In this document: in pieces, positions 1 through 12,400 of the stretch
How the letters are laid out: every line of letters begins with the position of its first letter
How positions within the stretch are numbered: the first letter of the stretch is position 1
From: Holothuria scabra
Taxonomy: Eukaryota > Echinodermata > Holothuroidea > Aspidochirotida > Holothuriidae
NCBI GenBank assembly: GCA_037179385.1
Contig: CM074194.1
Location: 2,373,001 to 2,437,000 of the forward strand
Length of the DNA stretch: 64,000 bases
Direction of reading: 5' to 3'
Position numbers and translations under genes: made by a program
Notes under the pieces: model-generated
What the model was told of the DNA's origin: nothing
Database searches by the model: none
Seen by the model: the letters and a program-made list of their open reading frames with translations, nothing else

Positions 1-1934
1 TAGGAAAAAATCCAGTATAGAGTTTAAAGAAAAAGAAAAGACTACCCTTTAATATGGGGATATGATGTCATATGTGCTTGACTTCAAGTTTACTGCTTGT
101 TGAAAATATGACAACTTCACTTGCACATATCTTGAGAACCACACATTGGATTTCAATGCAGTGTTGATTTTACAAACTTGATATGACCTTAAAACCTTCT
201 TTTAATACTCAGCCCTTTGACTTCTTCTTCTCTATTTTTTTTTTTCTTAACACAGCTGCTTTGCTATATAGATATCTGCATGTTTATTGAAAAGTTTGGA
301 CAGTATTTTGTACTACAGCAGTAGTTGAATCAGCTTAGGTTTCCTAGTAGATTAATGTCCTTCTCTGTTCAATATCTTCATAGTCATTCTTTAGACACTT
401 ATTTACCTTCAGTAGAAACCTGACACATGCTAGATTACTTCAGTGATTTCATGCAGTCACTGTAATTCTGTAATTCTTCTTGTTACTGCAGTACTCTACT
501 TCAGGGGAGGGAAATGCCATTTTCTGCCTGTGTTCAGCACACAGTGCACAGACTCAGAATTGTATGAAAGTGATGATACTTCTGTACTGCACAGTATGGA
601 GAAACTTCATAACCAGGAGCTGTGCTGAGCACACAAGACTAGCACTTAAGCCACATTGAGTTGAAGGCTTTGCGTGGGTGGATGAAGAGTTGGTGTGAAT
701 TTGTAAATTATGATTTGCCTTTATCCACTGGAGAATTTCAGGAGGTCCCTAGGAAGAGAAAATAGCTGGATGGAGGGACAGGTTTATTGGGAATGTTAAG
801 TGGTTAGGTCTTGAAACGCAAATCCCAATGGCACAGTAGGAAGAATTTTTGAAGAAAAACCTGAAATAAAGCCAACTAATGAGCTTTGGATCAGCCCACT
901 TGCAACTTTGTAGCATTCCTAATGACCTTTTCTGCATGCATGGAATTAGAAATGGGCTTCAAGAATTGTGAGTGCTCTTCTCCGCACTTTGCATTTTTAG
1001 CAACAAAGAAGTACATGTGTAAATTGGAGACTTTGCAGTGCAAGACCATTATTATGGTATGATAAAAGTAGAACAGTGCATCTATTGGAGGCAAGAGTAA
1101 TTATTGATTTGGTATTACTATAGTTGAACTGTTTTGTGGAATTCTAGGTCAATTACATGTAGTGAAGAAAATGGACACATACACCTGTTGCATATGAGCT
1201 GCTGCAGTATCAAACCCTGATCTACTGTAATAATAAAGTATGCTTTGCACATGTTTGGGATCATAAAACATGACATAATGAGTGAAACCAAGAAGAAATA
1301 AAATTGGTGAATCTTGGCATTAATTCAGTATTCATATTTAAGTTGGCATCATTTCGGAATTTCCACAGCTGTTCTTAGAATACCTTCCCCCCTCCCCCCC
1401 CAAAAAATAAGATGCAAAGGGGAAAGCTTCCCTTTCCTTTTTCGAAAAAAAAATGGTTGCATGAAGGCAATTTTCTTCTGTTCAGCTCCACACAAAATAC
1501 AGAGCAAACTATAGGTCTCAGAGTCTGTGGTCTCATGTATCTGGCACTCATGGTACTGTAACACCTTGTTACCTTGCGCTTGAGTAATCTGAGAACCGCG
1601 GGGTCTGTGTTTAAATTTTGATCCACCTCAAATTGTATGGTTACATGGTTTTAAAAGCTGTGTTTTGTTTTGATCAGGCAAGCTCACAGGTGTTTATGGT
1701 GCTGATGACAGACCTATTTTCTAATATTTTACAGCAACTGGTATGTGAAATGTTCGACCTTGTTACTATATGGTAGCACTATCTAATCAATGGGGTTCGT
1801 GAGAACACAGACTGCAAAACCCAGGTTAACCTGCGTTTTTGCCTTATTGTAAACATGAGGTAACACCAAGTGTTGCAGGGCTACAGTAGCTTATGCACCT
1901 GCCAGTGTTTAGGTACATGTAGAAGAAGGCACCA

Positions 1935-1987
1935 TACTGCACAGATAATATGATGAAATAAAAACATCATATATTATCTGTGCAGTA
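1935..1987. repeat. Short near-perfect hairpin
   Basis: The arms TACTGCACAGATAATA-TGATG and their complement (1965-1987) pair over about 21 bp around a 9-nt A-rich loop. The right arm carries one extra AT. It could be a remnant palindromic MITE or a small RNA hairpin; the sequence alone does not decide. Confidence 0.7.
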
Positions 1988-2065
1988 AAAAAACAGACCA
2001 ACACTTACATGCACATTAAAATTGAAAATAAGAAATTCATTCTTATGTTTCAGATTCCCCAAAAT

Positions 2066-2153
2066 AATGAATGAATGAATGAATGAATGAATGAATGAAT
2101 GAATAAATGGATGGATGAATGAATGAATGAATGGATGGATGAATGAATGAATG
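2066..2153. repeat. GAAT/GGAT tetranucleotide microsatellite
   Basis: This is a run of AATG units, broken in places by ATGG units, over about 88 bp. The same motif in the opposite orientation explains the repetitive open frames (HSFIHSFI) on the minus strand here, which are not genes. Confidence 0.95.
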
Positions 2154-3354
2154 GGGATTCCCCTGATGTTCAACTGCCTTTATTGTGTGACCATTTTGAC
2201 AATGTATTGTGCATGTAAGTTATCAGGCTTACATTACAGTACCTCCTGATGGGACAAATGTGAGGGCTCAGTACAAAGGAAAAGGTAATCAATGAGAGAT
2301 TTGTTACAGATTTTGTCAGGTCTGGAAAAAAACTTCCCACAACTCTTTCTGTATTTTTATGTACAGAAAAGGGCCACTTACCTCCATAAATTGTCAATGT
2401 TCCTCTCCCCCCCCCCCAGATGCTCATTCTTGATTAAACTGTTTAGTATCTGAGAGTGGCTACTACAGTACAGTATTATAAGGTGGCTCATACTGTGGTA
2501 GACTGTCTACAATATGCATTTACTGCCCTTCCCCACATTCCTTCTTTTTCCCCATTCTCATCTCCCCCTCCCCATCCAAATCTCCCACAGCTGTGTTTTC
2601 TTTTTCCACCCATGAAAATTGTCTCCCATTAGTACTGCACCTGTGGAGAGGGTTCTCTTGTCAAAACCATATCAAAATTGATGAAATTACTGTATTGTAA
2701 GTTTTCAGGGATCATGATTGGACCATAATATTGAAGTGTTGGTCCTTTTGCAGTACCCTTAAGATGCAGTACTCCCCTCTATAGAACTCTTCTACGCAGG
2801 GTAGCCCTCATTATCTGAGACTGTGTGCATTAGGTATATTGTAATAGTGTTATATGATCTTGTCAACCATTACATCATTACCATCCTTTGAATGTTCAGA
2901 TCTAGAGACATTCAATCAGTGTTGAAATGGGGCTGGTGAGATGGAGAGATAGAGTCAAGGTGGGGGAGGGGGAGAGGTCAGTAATTTGCATACTGTAGAC
3001 AGGTACAGAAAGAGCCACCCTAGTTTTCACTGTCAGATTTTAAGTAGTATTCAGTAAGGAAATTAAATCCACAGAAAGTCTTCACCATTCCCATATTTTG
3101 GGGGTTGGTATGTATGTATGATTTACTTAATTCTTTAAAACCATTTATCTGGGCTGGCTGGGTATTCATGACTTGAAAAATGTTTGCTTGCAGTTATGTG
3201 TTATGTAAGTTAATGTCTGGAGTTACCTACTGAAAAAGGAAAAAAATAAAGCGAAACCCTGACTTATTCGAATTCCTGAAATAAAAGAAAAATTGCTACC
3301 TAACTTTATTCATTGCATCTTGAATATAAATTTTGCTTCTTTTTATATTTTCAG

Positions 3355-3452
3355 CCGATATAATATCAACTGTTGAATTCAATCATGATGGTGAACTTCT
3401 AGCCACGGGAGACAAAGGAGGGCGGGTAGTCATCTTTCAAAGAGAGCCAGAG
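3355..3452 (+). CDS. PPP2R2A: PPP2R2 coding exon a (first WD40 blade)
   Basis: The acceptor is TTTTCAG and the donor is GAG|GTTTGT. The exon starts with the last two bases of a split Ala codon (G|CC) and ends on a codon boundary. It encodes 32 residues from DIISTVEF to the FQREPE end, including [12 protein letters not shown] of the first propeller strands. Confidence 0.95.
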
Positions 3453-6400
3453 GTTTGTTTTTTTTGTACAAACTATTCCTTTTCCTATACTCCCAAAGTA
3501 ATGATTTTCCCTATGTTTCAATTTTATTGCAGCATGAATCGTCCATTGACTATGTTACGGAGTATGATCCAAGTTTTAATATTAAATGACAACTTAGTGT
3601 TGCAGCTCATGTGTGTTTCATTACATAGTTGAAAGCAATTCACTTCTCAGTTATACCGTCTGCCTCTGGCTAGTGTATCTATCTTGTATTCACTCGTGTT
3701 CTGAACACTGCTGGGAATACTTCTAACATGGCCATGTTAAGGTATGAACTGGTCTATTTATGTTAAAGGAGGCAAAATCCCATACTGCGAAAGTCATTTG
3801 GGATCTCTTCAAAATCATATTCCATCCCATCTAATGATGCAACTGTTGTCAGCAGGTGCTATGTGAAGTGCCCTGTTGCAGTGACAAATATTTGATATAA
3901 ATTGAGAATTTCGACAGTTTATCAAGAGGTTGGACAAATGGCCATTTGATAGACAACACAGTGCACCTGGAAAAAGGCAAAAATAATCAGTCACAGTTGC
4001 AGAAAAAAGCAATGATTTTATGTTGCCAGTCAAGTCTTAATTTAAACAAATCTGAGTACTTGCCCTGTATTTTATCATTAATGGTGAAAATCTCTTTGGC
4101 GTTTTGTAGAATTATTTTTATTGAAGTTTACTTGATGTTTCAGCGGAGTTAGAGAGTTCTGATATGTGGAATGCCATTACAATGACTTTAGGCCAAGTGT
4201 AGGTTGGCAAAAACCAGTGCAGGTTATTACCCTCCTTTGCCAACCCTTGTAGTTACAGCCTGTGCAATTTGTGTAAATTTAATTGGGGAACCTAAAAGTG
4301 TACATGTATGCTTAGTGTATGGGGAGGTGTCTTTTTTGTATGGTGTGTACATGTGTGTTAAATGATGGCTTTTTAAATATTTTGTTGTTCAATCTTGTTA
4401 AATAGCAGCAGCTCCCTGCTAGTTTGCAGCAATGCAGGTGGTTTATATCATAGCTCCCAAGTTCTGAGAGGCTAGATGTGGGTCGAACTGATGTCTGTTG
4501 GTGGTTTGCTGGACTGGATAACCTAGAAAAATATTGCATTGTGAGATTTGCCAAAATAATATCATGCAGATGCTCTCAAATGGGCAATTACTAAAACCTC
4601 GCCTAATTACAATATTCTATTGTATTGCTGCTGTAAATTTTGGTGCGGTACAGTTTGCAAATGTCAACTCAGTATGTCACCAACAGTCGTGCCATGCTGC
4701 AATTTCCAATATATATCTTTGTACATCCCGCATGGCATTCTAGCCATGCAGACACACAGTCAAGAACGCCAAGAACTGTCAGTGCAGTCAAGAATGTTAT
4801 TTTGATGGGAAACTTTGAGACAAGCCCCACCTCTAACTCGTGAAGTGGGTATTCAATCTACTTCGCTCCTACTTACCTCACCTGTTTCACAAATGGACTG
4901 TTCCATTCACCGCGGAATACTCACTGGCAATGTCTTCTGTAGGTGGCACTATGCGCTAATAGGAATTGTCCCTGAATTGTCCCTGAACACACCTTTGTTT
5001 CATTGCCAGTGGAATGCTCAAGTCACGTTTTTGGTGATTTTGGCTATTGTACGCGGCGTTGACGTTATTACACTACTGTATTTATGCAGTGACATAAATA
5101 TATTCTCAATTGTATACAGTCAATACTGATGTTGCGACCGCGTGTTTGGTCTAACGGTAAGAGCATCCCCCTGTCACGCGGAAGGCCCGGGTTCGCTTCC
5201 CAGGTCGAGTCATACCAAAAACTCTAAAAATGGAACCTACTGCCATTGTGCATGATGCTCCGCACGAGCAATGGAGTAGGAAAAACAAGCCAGTGAGCCA
5301 CAACTGGACAAAAGGCCGTGGTCGGCTCGACTTGAACCAATAGGTTGGAAACCGGGCCGTAAAACTCTATCTAACTAACTAACTAACTGATGTTGCGAAA
5401 GCAAACATAGGTCTGTACGTACTGTGGCCTATGCATTCTATAGCAGCGCAAGCAGTTGAATGTGCTGTGAGATATGATTTACTGAATTTGTAGTTATCGG
5501 TGAGATGAAGTATTTGTTAATTTGTGTGGTTTTCTAAGAATACTTCGGAGAATTGAAATGCGGGTTTTTCAGATAGCTGAGCAGGTCAGTGGATCTGGGT
5601 GTTCAAATGTGGGCCAAACCTGGGAATTCTTGAAGCACTCTGAATTGAGAAATGTAAAGTTTTAGCTCACTGTTATTTCATTGTGATGATATGCACAGAG
5701 AAAATGAGAAAGGTTCATTGGTGTTTCTCTTAACTTATTGTACTCCGCTGAGTCTGCTTTGATTGTATTGAAATACAGTCGTATAGAACTACATACTGAT
5801 TTGCAGTACTTGGCAATCACCACCTACAGCCTCTTAGGACCAGTACTTTCAAGTACAGGTCATGCTTGGTCATGCTTTGGTTATTTGACAACCTATAAGC
5901 AGAAGTTGTTTTATTTGGAAGTCATTCTTTAAAATGAATCTTTTAGGCACTGCTGTGTACTTTAAGTTGCTGTAGATGGGAAGCCATTCCATCTTGTGCT
6001 TCAATGCTGCCCATCTTTTTGTATTTATTACCAGTTTTGCAGGAAAATTCACGACATTTAGCAAGAGAGCAACCTCTCCTAAAAAGCTTGTGGATGAAAT
6101 ATTGTAATACATTGAAAGCTCTTCATCCCATATCACAGATTTTTTATTCCTTTTCGGGAATTGCTCTCACACAGACATGTCTTTCCATAGAATGAGAATG
6201 GCCGCCCACACTTGGCTTCAAATGTCATGGAATGTAGAAAAAATGGGAGAGGTTGAAGTGCAGGTACTTGCCTAGAAATAGTACGCTCTCAAGTACCATA
6301 CAAGCTTTGATTGTTAGGAGTGTGAAATTGAATCTGTTATATAACTATAACTCTGAATGTGGTTGTGCTAGTTGCTTTTTGAGGAAGGGCAGGTGGGCTC

Positions 6401-9400
6401 GATTTTCGTGGTTATCAGTTGTGCAACACAACTTAAATCCATACAGACAATGGAAAGTTGAAAGTTGGTTGTCTGGTGGACATTTGAAGCAGTACAAAAG
6501 GGACCTGCAAAACATGTTTTGTAGTTGTGACAAAAATGTTTTCATGCTACCAGATTTCCTCTGCAACAACAAAGTTAGTGCAATTGATGTAAGGTCTCAT
6601 GGTACCACTGATAATTGGTACCGTCGGTACCGCCACAAATGGTACTGGTAATACCTTAGTTCCGGGACCAGAAGAATAAGAGAGTAGGATTTTTAACACA
6701 TGCAAATATCTGTAAAAACACCATGCATTGACAAAAGTGAAGTCTTTTGATAATCCGTGCCTCCAGTTTCACTATTTTTTGTAACATTTAGTCACCCCAG
6801 GCTCAACAAATCGGTAAACGAAAAATGTTAAACTCTCTGCAAATTAGTGTCTGATAAATACGGTACAGAGACCAAAGCATCGCCTCAACTCTGCACTGGA
6901 GAGTCCAACAAGATGGCAGGAGCACTCAGAATTGTAGTGTACAGTAGGTTGCAAAAATAATTTCTAAAAGTAATGACAATTGCCCTCCTAAATTATAACC
7001 AAAAGTTATCCAGTAGAACTTACAGTAATTATTTCCATGAAGTATTGATTCATCAAGCTTTCTCCCCACAAAGTTATCACCATTGAAACTCTTTTCAAAG
7101 TGTTTCATGTTTGAATTAACGGAATGCATCGCGCAGCAATCTGTTGAACAATTACACTGCTTCAGTAGCTATCAATACAACAAAGCAAGTTAGTTGATTC
7201 CATGTGACCATGTACTGATGTTTTAAGGGGACTTTACTGTGTGCCAAGTCCCATTGATTCACTATGTAAATTTTTGAAGGAACGTTTATTGGGTTCGTAC
7301 AAAAGTGTACTTTTAAAATTATGGAGAAGTCCCATCACATCACTGTATCAGAATCAGAAAATCATGTCATTCATGTCCGAGCTTGCAATGCTATGATTCT
7401 TTGTCTGCTTACATCAAATTTCTCACTCATGTAATGTGTGTTATCGTAAACAAAGGGAATTTAATCAACCAATGTATGGTAATTATTCTAAATACACAAT
7501 GTGAAAGCATTTGCTGATGAGTAGCGATTGTTCTAAGGTCGCGCAGAATGTCAAAAGAAAGCAAGTTTCTTGTTAGTGTGGAAGGTACTAGTTCTGCGAA
7601 GTTAACGTTAAACGGCAATTTCTGAAATTCCTAGGGGAATATGTGACTGAAATGGTGCAAAATGATTATCAATTGAACATTCTCTGTTTATGTTGTAATT
7701 TTTAAAGACACAAGGCATTTATCAAATGGTTTTTTAGTTACATTTTAGTATTATTCCATTCAAATGCTATAATTTTAAGGAAATACAGTAAGTTCAAGGC
7801 TTACAGTTGAGTGCCCGTCTCCACGATACTTCAGTACCTTGTGGTCGGTGGTACCATACCATACTGGTACCAAATATGGGTATACCATGAGACCCTCCTG
7901 CAATGCCCAAAGGACAGCCATAAAATTAAAGGCCTGGGAAGTGTTTGTTTATTATTTAATTCATATACAAAAAGAGGAGACAGTTTTAAATTCTGTTACC
8001 ATTTTTAGCAGTATTTAGATGATTTAATCATTTTATTTCTTTCTCTTCCCAAATGTAGTCCAAAACAGTGGATCCTCCCAGAGGAGAATATAATGTATAT
8101 AGCACGTTCCAAAGTCATGAACCTGGGTTCGATTACTTGAAAAGTTTAGAAATCGAAGAAAATATCAACAAAATTAAGTGGTTGCCACGTCAAAACCATG
8201 CCCATTTTCTACTTTCAACCAATGGTAAGTTTAAAGTGTACTTCAAGTCAAAAAATTTACAAATATTAAAGACCATGAAAAAGGAATTCTAACAGTCCAA
8301 CTGCTGCCTTCATAAGACATTTGAACCAAGATATCAAATGCCCAAATTTACTGTTTGTATTTTATCATTTTAAATACTCAGTGGGTGCAACAGATGTGGA
8401 GCCACAAAGGCTGCTTTGTGGAATGATGTCAGATGTTGGATAGGTATTTCAGTCTGAGCAAATTTTGATTAAATTTCAAGCTAGATTTTACAGGCATGGT
8501 AAAGGTAATTAATCGCTAGTCTATTTCGGTCCTCATCTATCTCCATCGTGGCATTGGCAAAATGCAGTAGGGAGATATAGGGTGTATGGCGCCCTCTGCT
8601 GGTAGGGTTTCCATGGTGTTATTAGTTTGCCAGACGGTAAGTATTGGTATAAATGGTATACATGATAGGGTGACAGAAGGTAGGTAATGTCCCTCACAGA
8701 CTCCCAAGCCAGGGAGCAAAATTTTTAGGATCAAATGTTTAGTGACTTCTCTTCAGGATCACTAGCCTTGTCCATTACCTTGTTCATTATACTGGTAACA
8801 TTTCATTTAGTGCCTGTTTCAAAAGCCATCAGCAATCAAGTATGTTGGTATTATGATACTTTGCATCTGCTTACCTCACCGGTTTCACAAATGGACTATT
8901 CCATTTACCATGCCTTTTGGCAATGTCACTGCATTACTACAGAAAAATGTTTTGAAAATGGGTTAATGGATTTATTTCTTTCATGCCACTGGCAAAATGC
9001 TTTAGAACCATAATTAATGTTTTCTTTGTATTAAAATGAAGGTGTACACTATTTATAGATATCTTTTGGTATGATCAGACTGCCAGGATTTTGTTTTGCA
9101 AATGAGTAGCTTAGCTGCCTTCACAGGTTTACAAAATGAAAGAAAGAAAACCAAGATAATTCCAACCAGGATGAAACCAAACAAATTCCAACTTACATTG
9201 ATACCAGCTGACTTTTCCACAGTAGAACTTATTCCTTAACAGTATGATTTGCAAAATCAATTTTACAGATGGTTCTTGAAATGTTGTAAATTTTATCATT
9301 TTAAATTTTATCCTGTTTTAAGGATTTGATGGTTACATTTGTGTGAGAGTTGTTAGAAATCATGAAAAAAGTTAGAAATTGATTTATATTTGACATCTTT

Positions 9401-12400
9401 CTAATTTATTCACCACTTTATATTTATAAGCAGTTTCCCTTTCCTGTAACATGTATTTAATAACTCTTCTTTGCTATTTTTTGTCCCTTCAGATAAAACC
9501 ATAAAGTTGTGGAAGGTCTCAGAGAGAGATAAGAAGTTTTGTGGTTTCAATCTGGTAGAAGAAGATGGCACAGATAAAGACCCTTCCAGTGTTTCATGCC
9601 TACGGATACCAGAAGTACAGCCCATGGAGTTAATGGTGGAAGCTAGTCCTAGAAGAATATTTTCCAATGCCCACACATACCATATCAACTCTATATCAAT
9701 AAACAGTGATGGTGAAACATACATATCAGCAGATGATCTCAGGGTAAATCTTTGGCATCTAAGCATAACAGACCAGAGCTACAGTATCCTTTCCTCAAAA
9801 GTTAATTTTTTATTGAAAATAATGCAAAAAAGGCTAACATTTTGTGAAAATGATAACCTTGTACTTGTTGTTGGAGGAAGCATAGTGTTCTTTAAATATG
9901 TTGAATTTCCTTAGAATTGGCAAGGGTGAAACCTTTGTTAAAAATGTTATATCTGCAGTACCCCTGCTTGCCATATATTTACATCTGTAACCACCACTTA
10001 CAGTTTCGACACGACAAGGGAAAGAAGGAGTAGTCCCCTCTTCTTGAGGACTCCCTTCCAGCAGGCTATCTTTCATTCTGTGCAGGCCCACAATTAAACA
10101 AAGTGGTCAGTCTGTGGAAGAAGACACAAAGGCCTTTTTGATTCCTTGCCGAAGGCAGGCAAGGAATCTATGCGATGGTGATGTCGTGTGTATGTGTGTG
10201 TGTGTGTGTGTATGTTACGCTTTGGCTTGTAAACACGATATCTCAAGAAGGGTAAGTGTGACAAACCTCTTATTTGGTGTGTAGGTTGGTCATATTGAGT
10301 AGGTGATCCCTATTGTTTTTGGTGGAGATCAAAGGTCATTTGGGGTCACGAGAGGTCAAAAGGTCAAAACCTTGTAAACACGATATCTTGAGAACGGTAC
10401 ATGTGACTATGCTCATATTTGGTGTGTGGATTGGTCATATTGAGTAGATGATCCCTATCGATTTTCGTGGAGGTCAAAGGTCATTTGGGGTCACGATAGG
10501 TCGATAGGTAAATTCCTTAGAAATTGCTTGTAAACACGGTATCTCAAGAAGGGAAAGTGTGACTAATCTCATATTTGGTGTGTGCATTGGCCATATTGAG
10601 TAGATGATCCCTATTGTTTTTGGTGGAGATCAAAGGTCATTTGGGGTCACGAGAGGTCAAAAGGTCAAAACTTCGTAAACACGATAACTCAAGAACAGTA
10701 CATGTGACTATGCTCATTTTTGGTGTGTGGGTTGGTCATATTGAGTAGATGATCCCTATTGTTTTTGGTGGAGATCAAAGGTCATTTGGGGTCAGGAGAG
10801 GTCAAAAGGTCAAAACTTCGTAAACACGATAACTCAAGAACGGTACATGTGACTATGCTCATTTTTGGTGTGTGGGTTGGTCATATTGAGTAGATGATCC
10901 CTATCGATTTTCGTGGAGGTCAAAGGTCATTTGGGGTCACGAGAGGTCAATAGGTAAATTCCCTAGAAATTGCTCGTAAACACGGTATCTCAAGAATGGT
11001 AAGTCTGACTAATCTCCTATTTGGTTTGTGCATTGGCCATATTGAGTAGATGATCCCTATCGATTTTCGTGGAGATCAAAGGTCATTTAGGGTCACCAGA
11101 AGTCAAAAGGTCAATACTTCGTAAACACGATATCTCAAGAACGGTACATGTGACTATGCTCATATTTGGTGTGTGGGTTGGTCATATTGAGTAGATGATC
11201 CCTATTGTTTTTGGTGGAGATCAAAGGTCATTTGGGGTCACGAGAGGTCAAAAGGTCAAAACTTCGTAAACACGATAACTCGAGAACGGTACATGTGACT
11301 ATGCTCATATTTGGTGTGTGGATTGGTCATATTGAGTAGATGATCCCTATCGATTTTCGTGGAGGTCAAAGGTCATTTGGGGTCACGATAGGTCGATAGG
11401 TAAATTCCTTAGAAATTGCTTGTAAACACGGTATCTCAAGAAGGGAAAGTGTGACTAATCTCATATTTGGTGTGTGCATTGGCCATATTGAGTAGATGAT
11501 CCCTATTGTTTTTGGTGGAGATCAAAGGTCATTTGGGGTCACGAGAGGTCAAAAGGTCAAAACTTCGTAAACACGATAACTCAAGAACAGTACATGTGAC
11601 TATGCTCATTTTTGGTGTGTGGGTTGGTCATATTGAGTAGATGATCCCTATTGTTTTTGGTGGAGATCAAAGGTCATTTGGGGTCAGGAGAGGTCAAAAG
11701 GTCAAAACTTCGTAAACACGATAACTCAAGAACGGTACATGGGACTATGCTCATTTTTGGTGTGTGGGTTGGTCATATTGAGTAGATGATCCCTATCGAT
11801 TTTCGTGGAGGTCAAAGGTCATTTGGGGTCACGAGAGGTCAATAGGTAAATTCCCTAGAAATTGCTCGTAAACACGGTATCTCAAGAATGGTAAGTCTGA
11901 CTAATCTCCTATTTGGTTTGTGCATTGGCCATATTGAGTAGATGATCCCTATTGATTTTCGTGGAGATCAAAGGTCATTTAGGGTCACCAGAAGTCAAAA
12001 GGTCAATACTTCGTAAACACGATATCTCAAGAACGGTACATGTGACTATGCTCATATTTGGTGTGTGGGTTGGTCATATTGAGTAGATGATCCCTATTGT
12101 TTTTGGTGGAGATCAAAGGTCATTTGGGGTCACGAGAGGTCAAAAGGTCAAAACTTCGTAAACACGATAACTCGAGAACGGTACATGTGACTATGCTCAT
12201 ATTTGGTGTGTAGGTTGGTCATATTGAGTAGATGATCCCTATTGATTTTTGTGGAGATCAAAGGTCATTTAGGGTCACCAGAAGTCAAAAGGTCAAAACT
12301 TCTTAAACACGATATCTCGAGAACGGTACATGTGACTATGCTCATATTTAATGTGTGGGTTGGTCATATTGAGTAGATGATCCCTATCGATTTTTGTGGA

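Larger units (their letters stand above)
1..3354 (+). other. Partial intron of PPP2R2, upstream of the first visible coding exon
   Basis: The next coding exon begins in mid-codon after a clear acceptor (TTTTCAG), so this stretch should be intronic. The preceding exon, which should encode the short N-terminal segment of B55 ending just before the conserved DIISTVEF, was looked for here and not seen. It must lie left of the window. The stretch holds a short perfect hairpin at 1935-1987, a GAAT microsatellite at 2066-2153 and several C or G runs (for example near 2408). Otherwise I see nothing in it. Confidence 0.75.
3453..8058 (+). other. PPP2R2 intron, 4.6 kb, repeat-bearing
   Basis: The donor is GTTTGT and the acceptor CCAAATGTAG. 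It contains a dispersed repeat copy (4866-5030), a full-length tRNA-derived SINE (5138-5385) and an element with inverted GGTACC-rich ends (6589-7904). No other coding exon matches the B55 family within it. Confidence 0.85.
8225..9492 (+). other. PPP2R2 intron, 1.3 kb
   Basis: Donor GTAAGT, acceptor CCCTTCAG. It contains a CTCF-like site at 8589-8602 and a dispersed repeat copy at 8866-9010. Nothing else is recognised. Confidence 0.85.

Noticed and set aside
1967..2173. Repetitive HSFIHPFI frame on the minus strand
   Set aside because: It is a translation of the GAAT microsatellite.
5138..5212. tRNA-Asp gene
   Set aside because: The A and B boxes are present, but the region continues directly into a shared SINE body with a CTAA tail and target duplication, and the acceptor stem does not close.
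6253..6651. 132-residue open frame as a gene
   Set aside because: It runs into the inverted terminus of a mobile element, lacks a recognisable domain and lies inside a PPP2R2 intron.
9471..9914. 147-residue frame as an independent gene
   Set aside because: It is PPP2R2 exon c extended through both splice sites; the family alignment and phases require 9493-9783.
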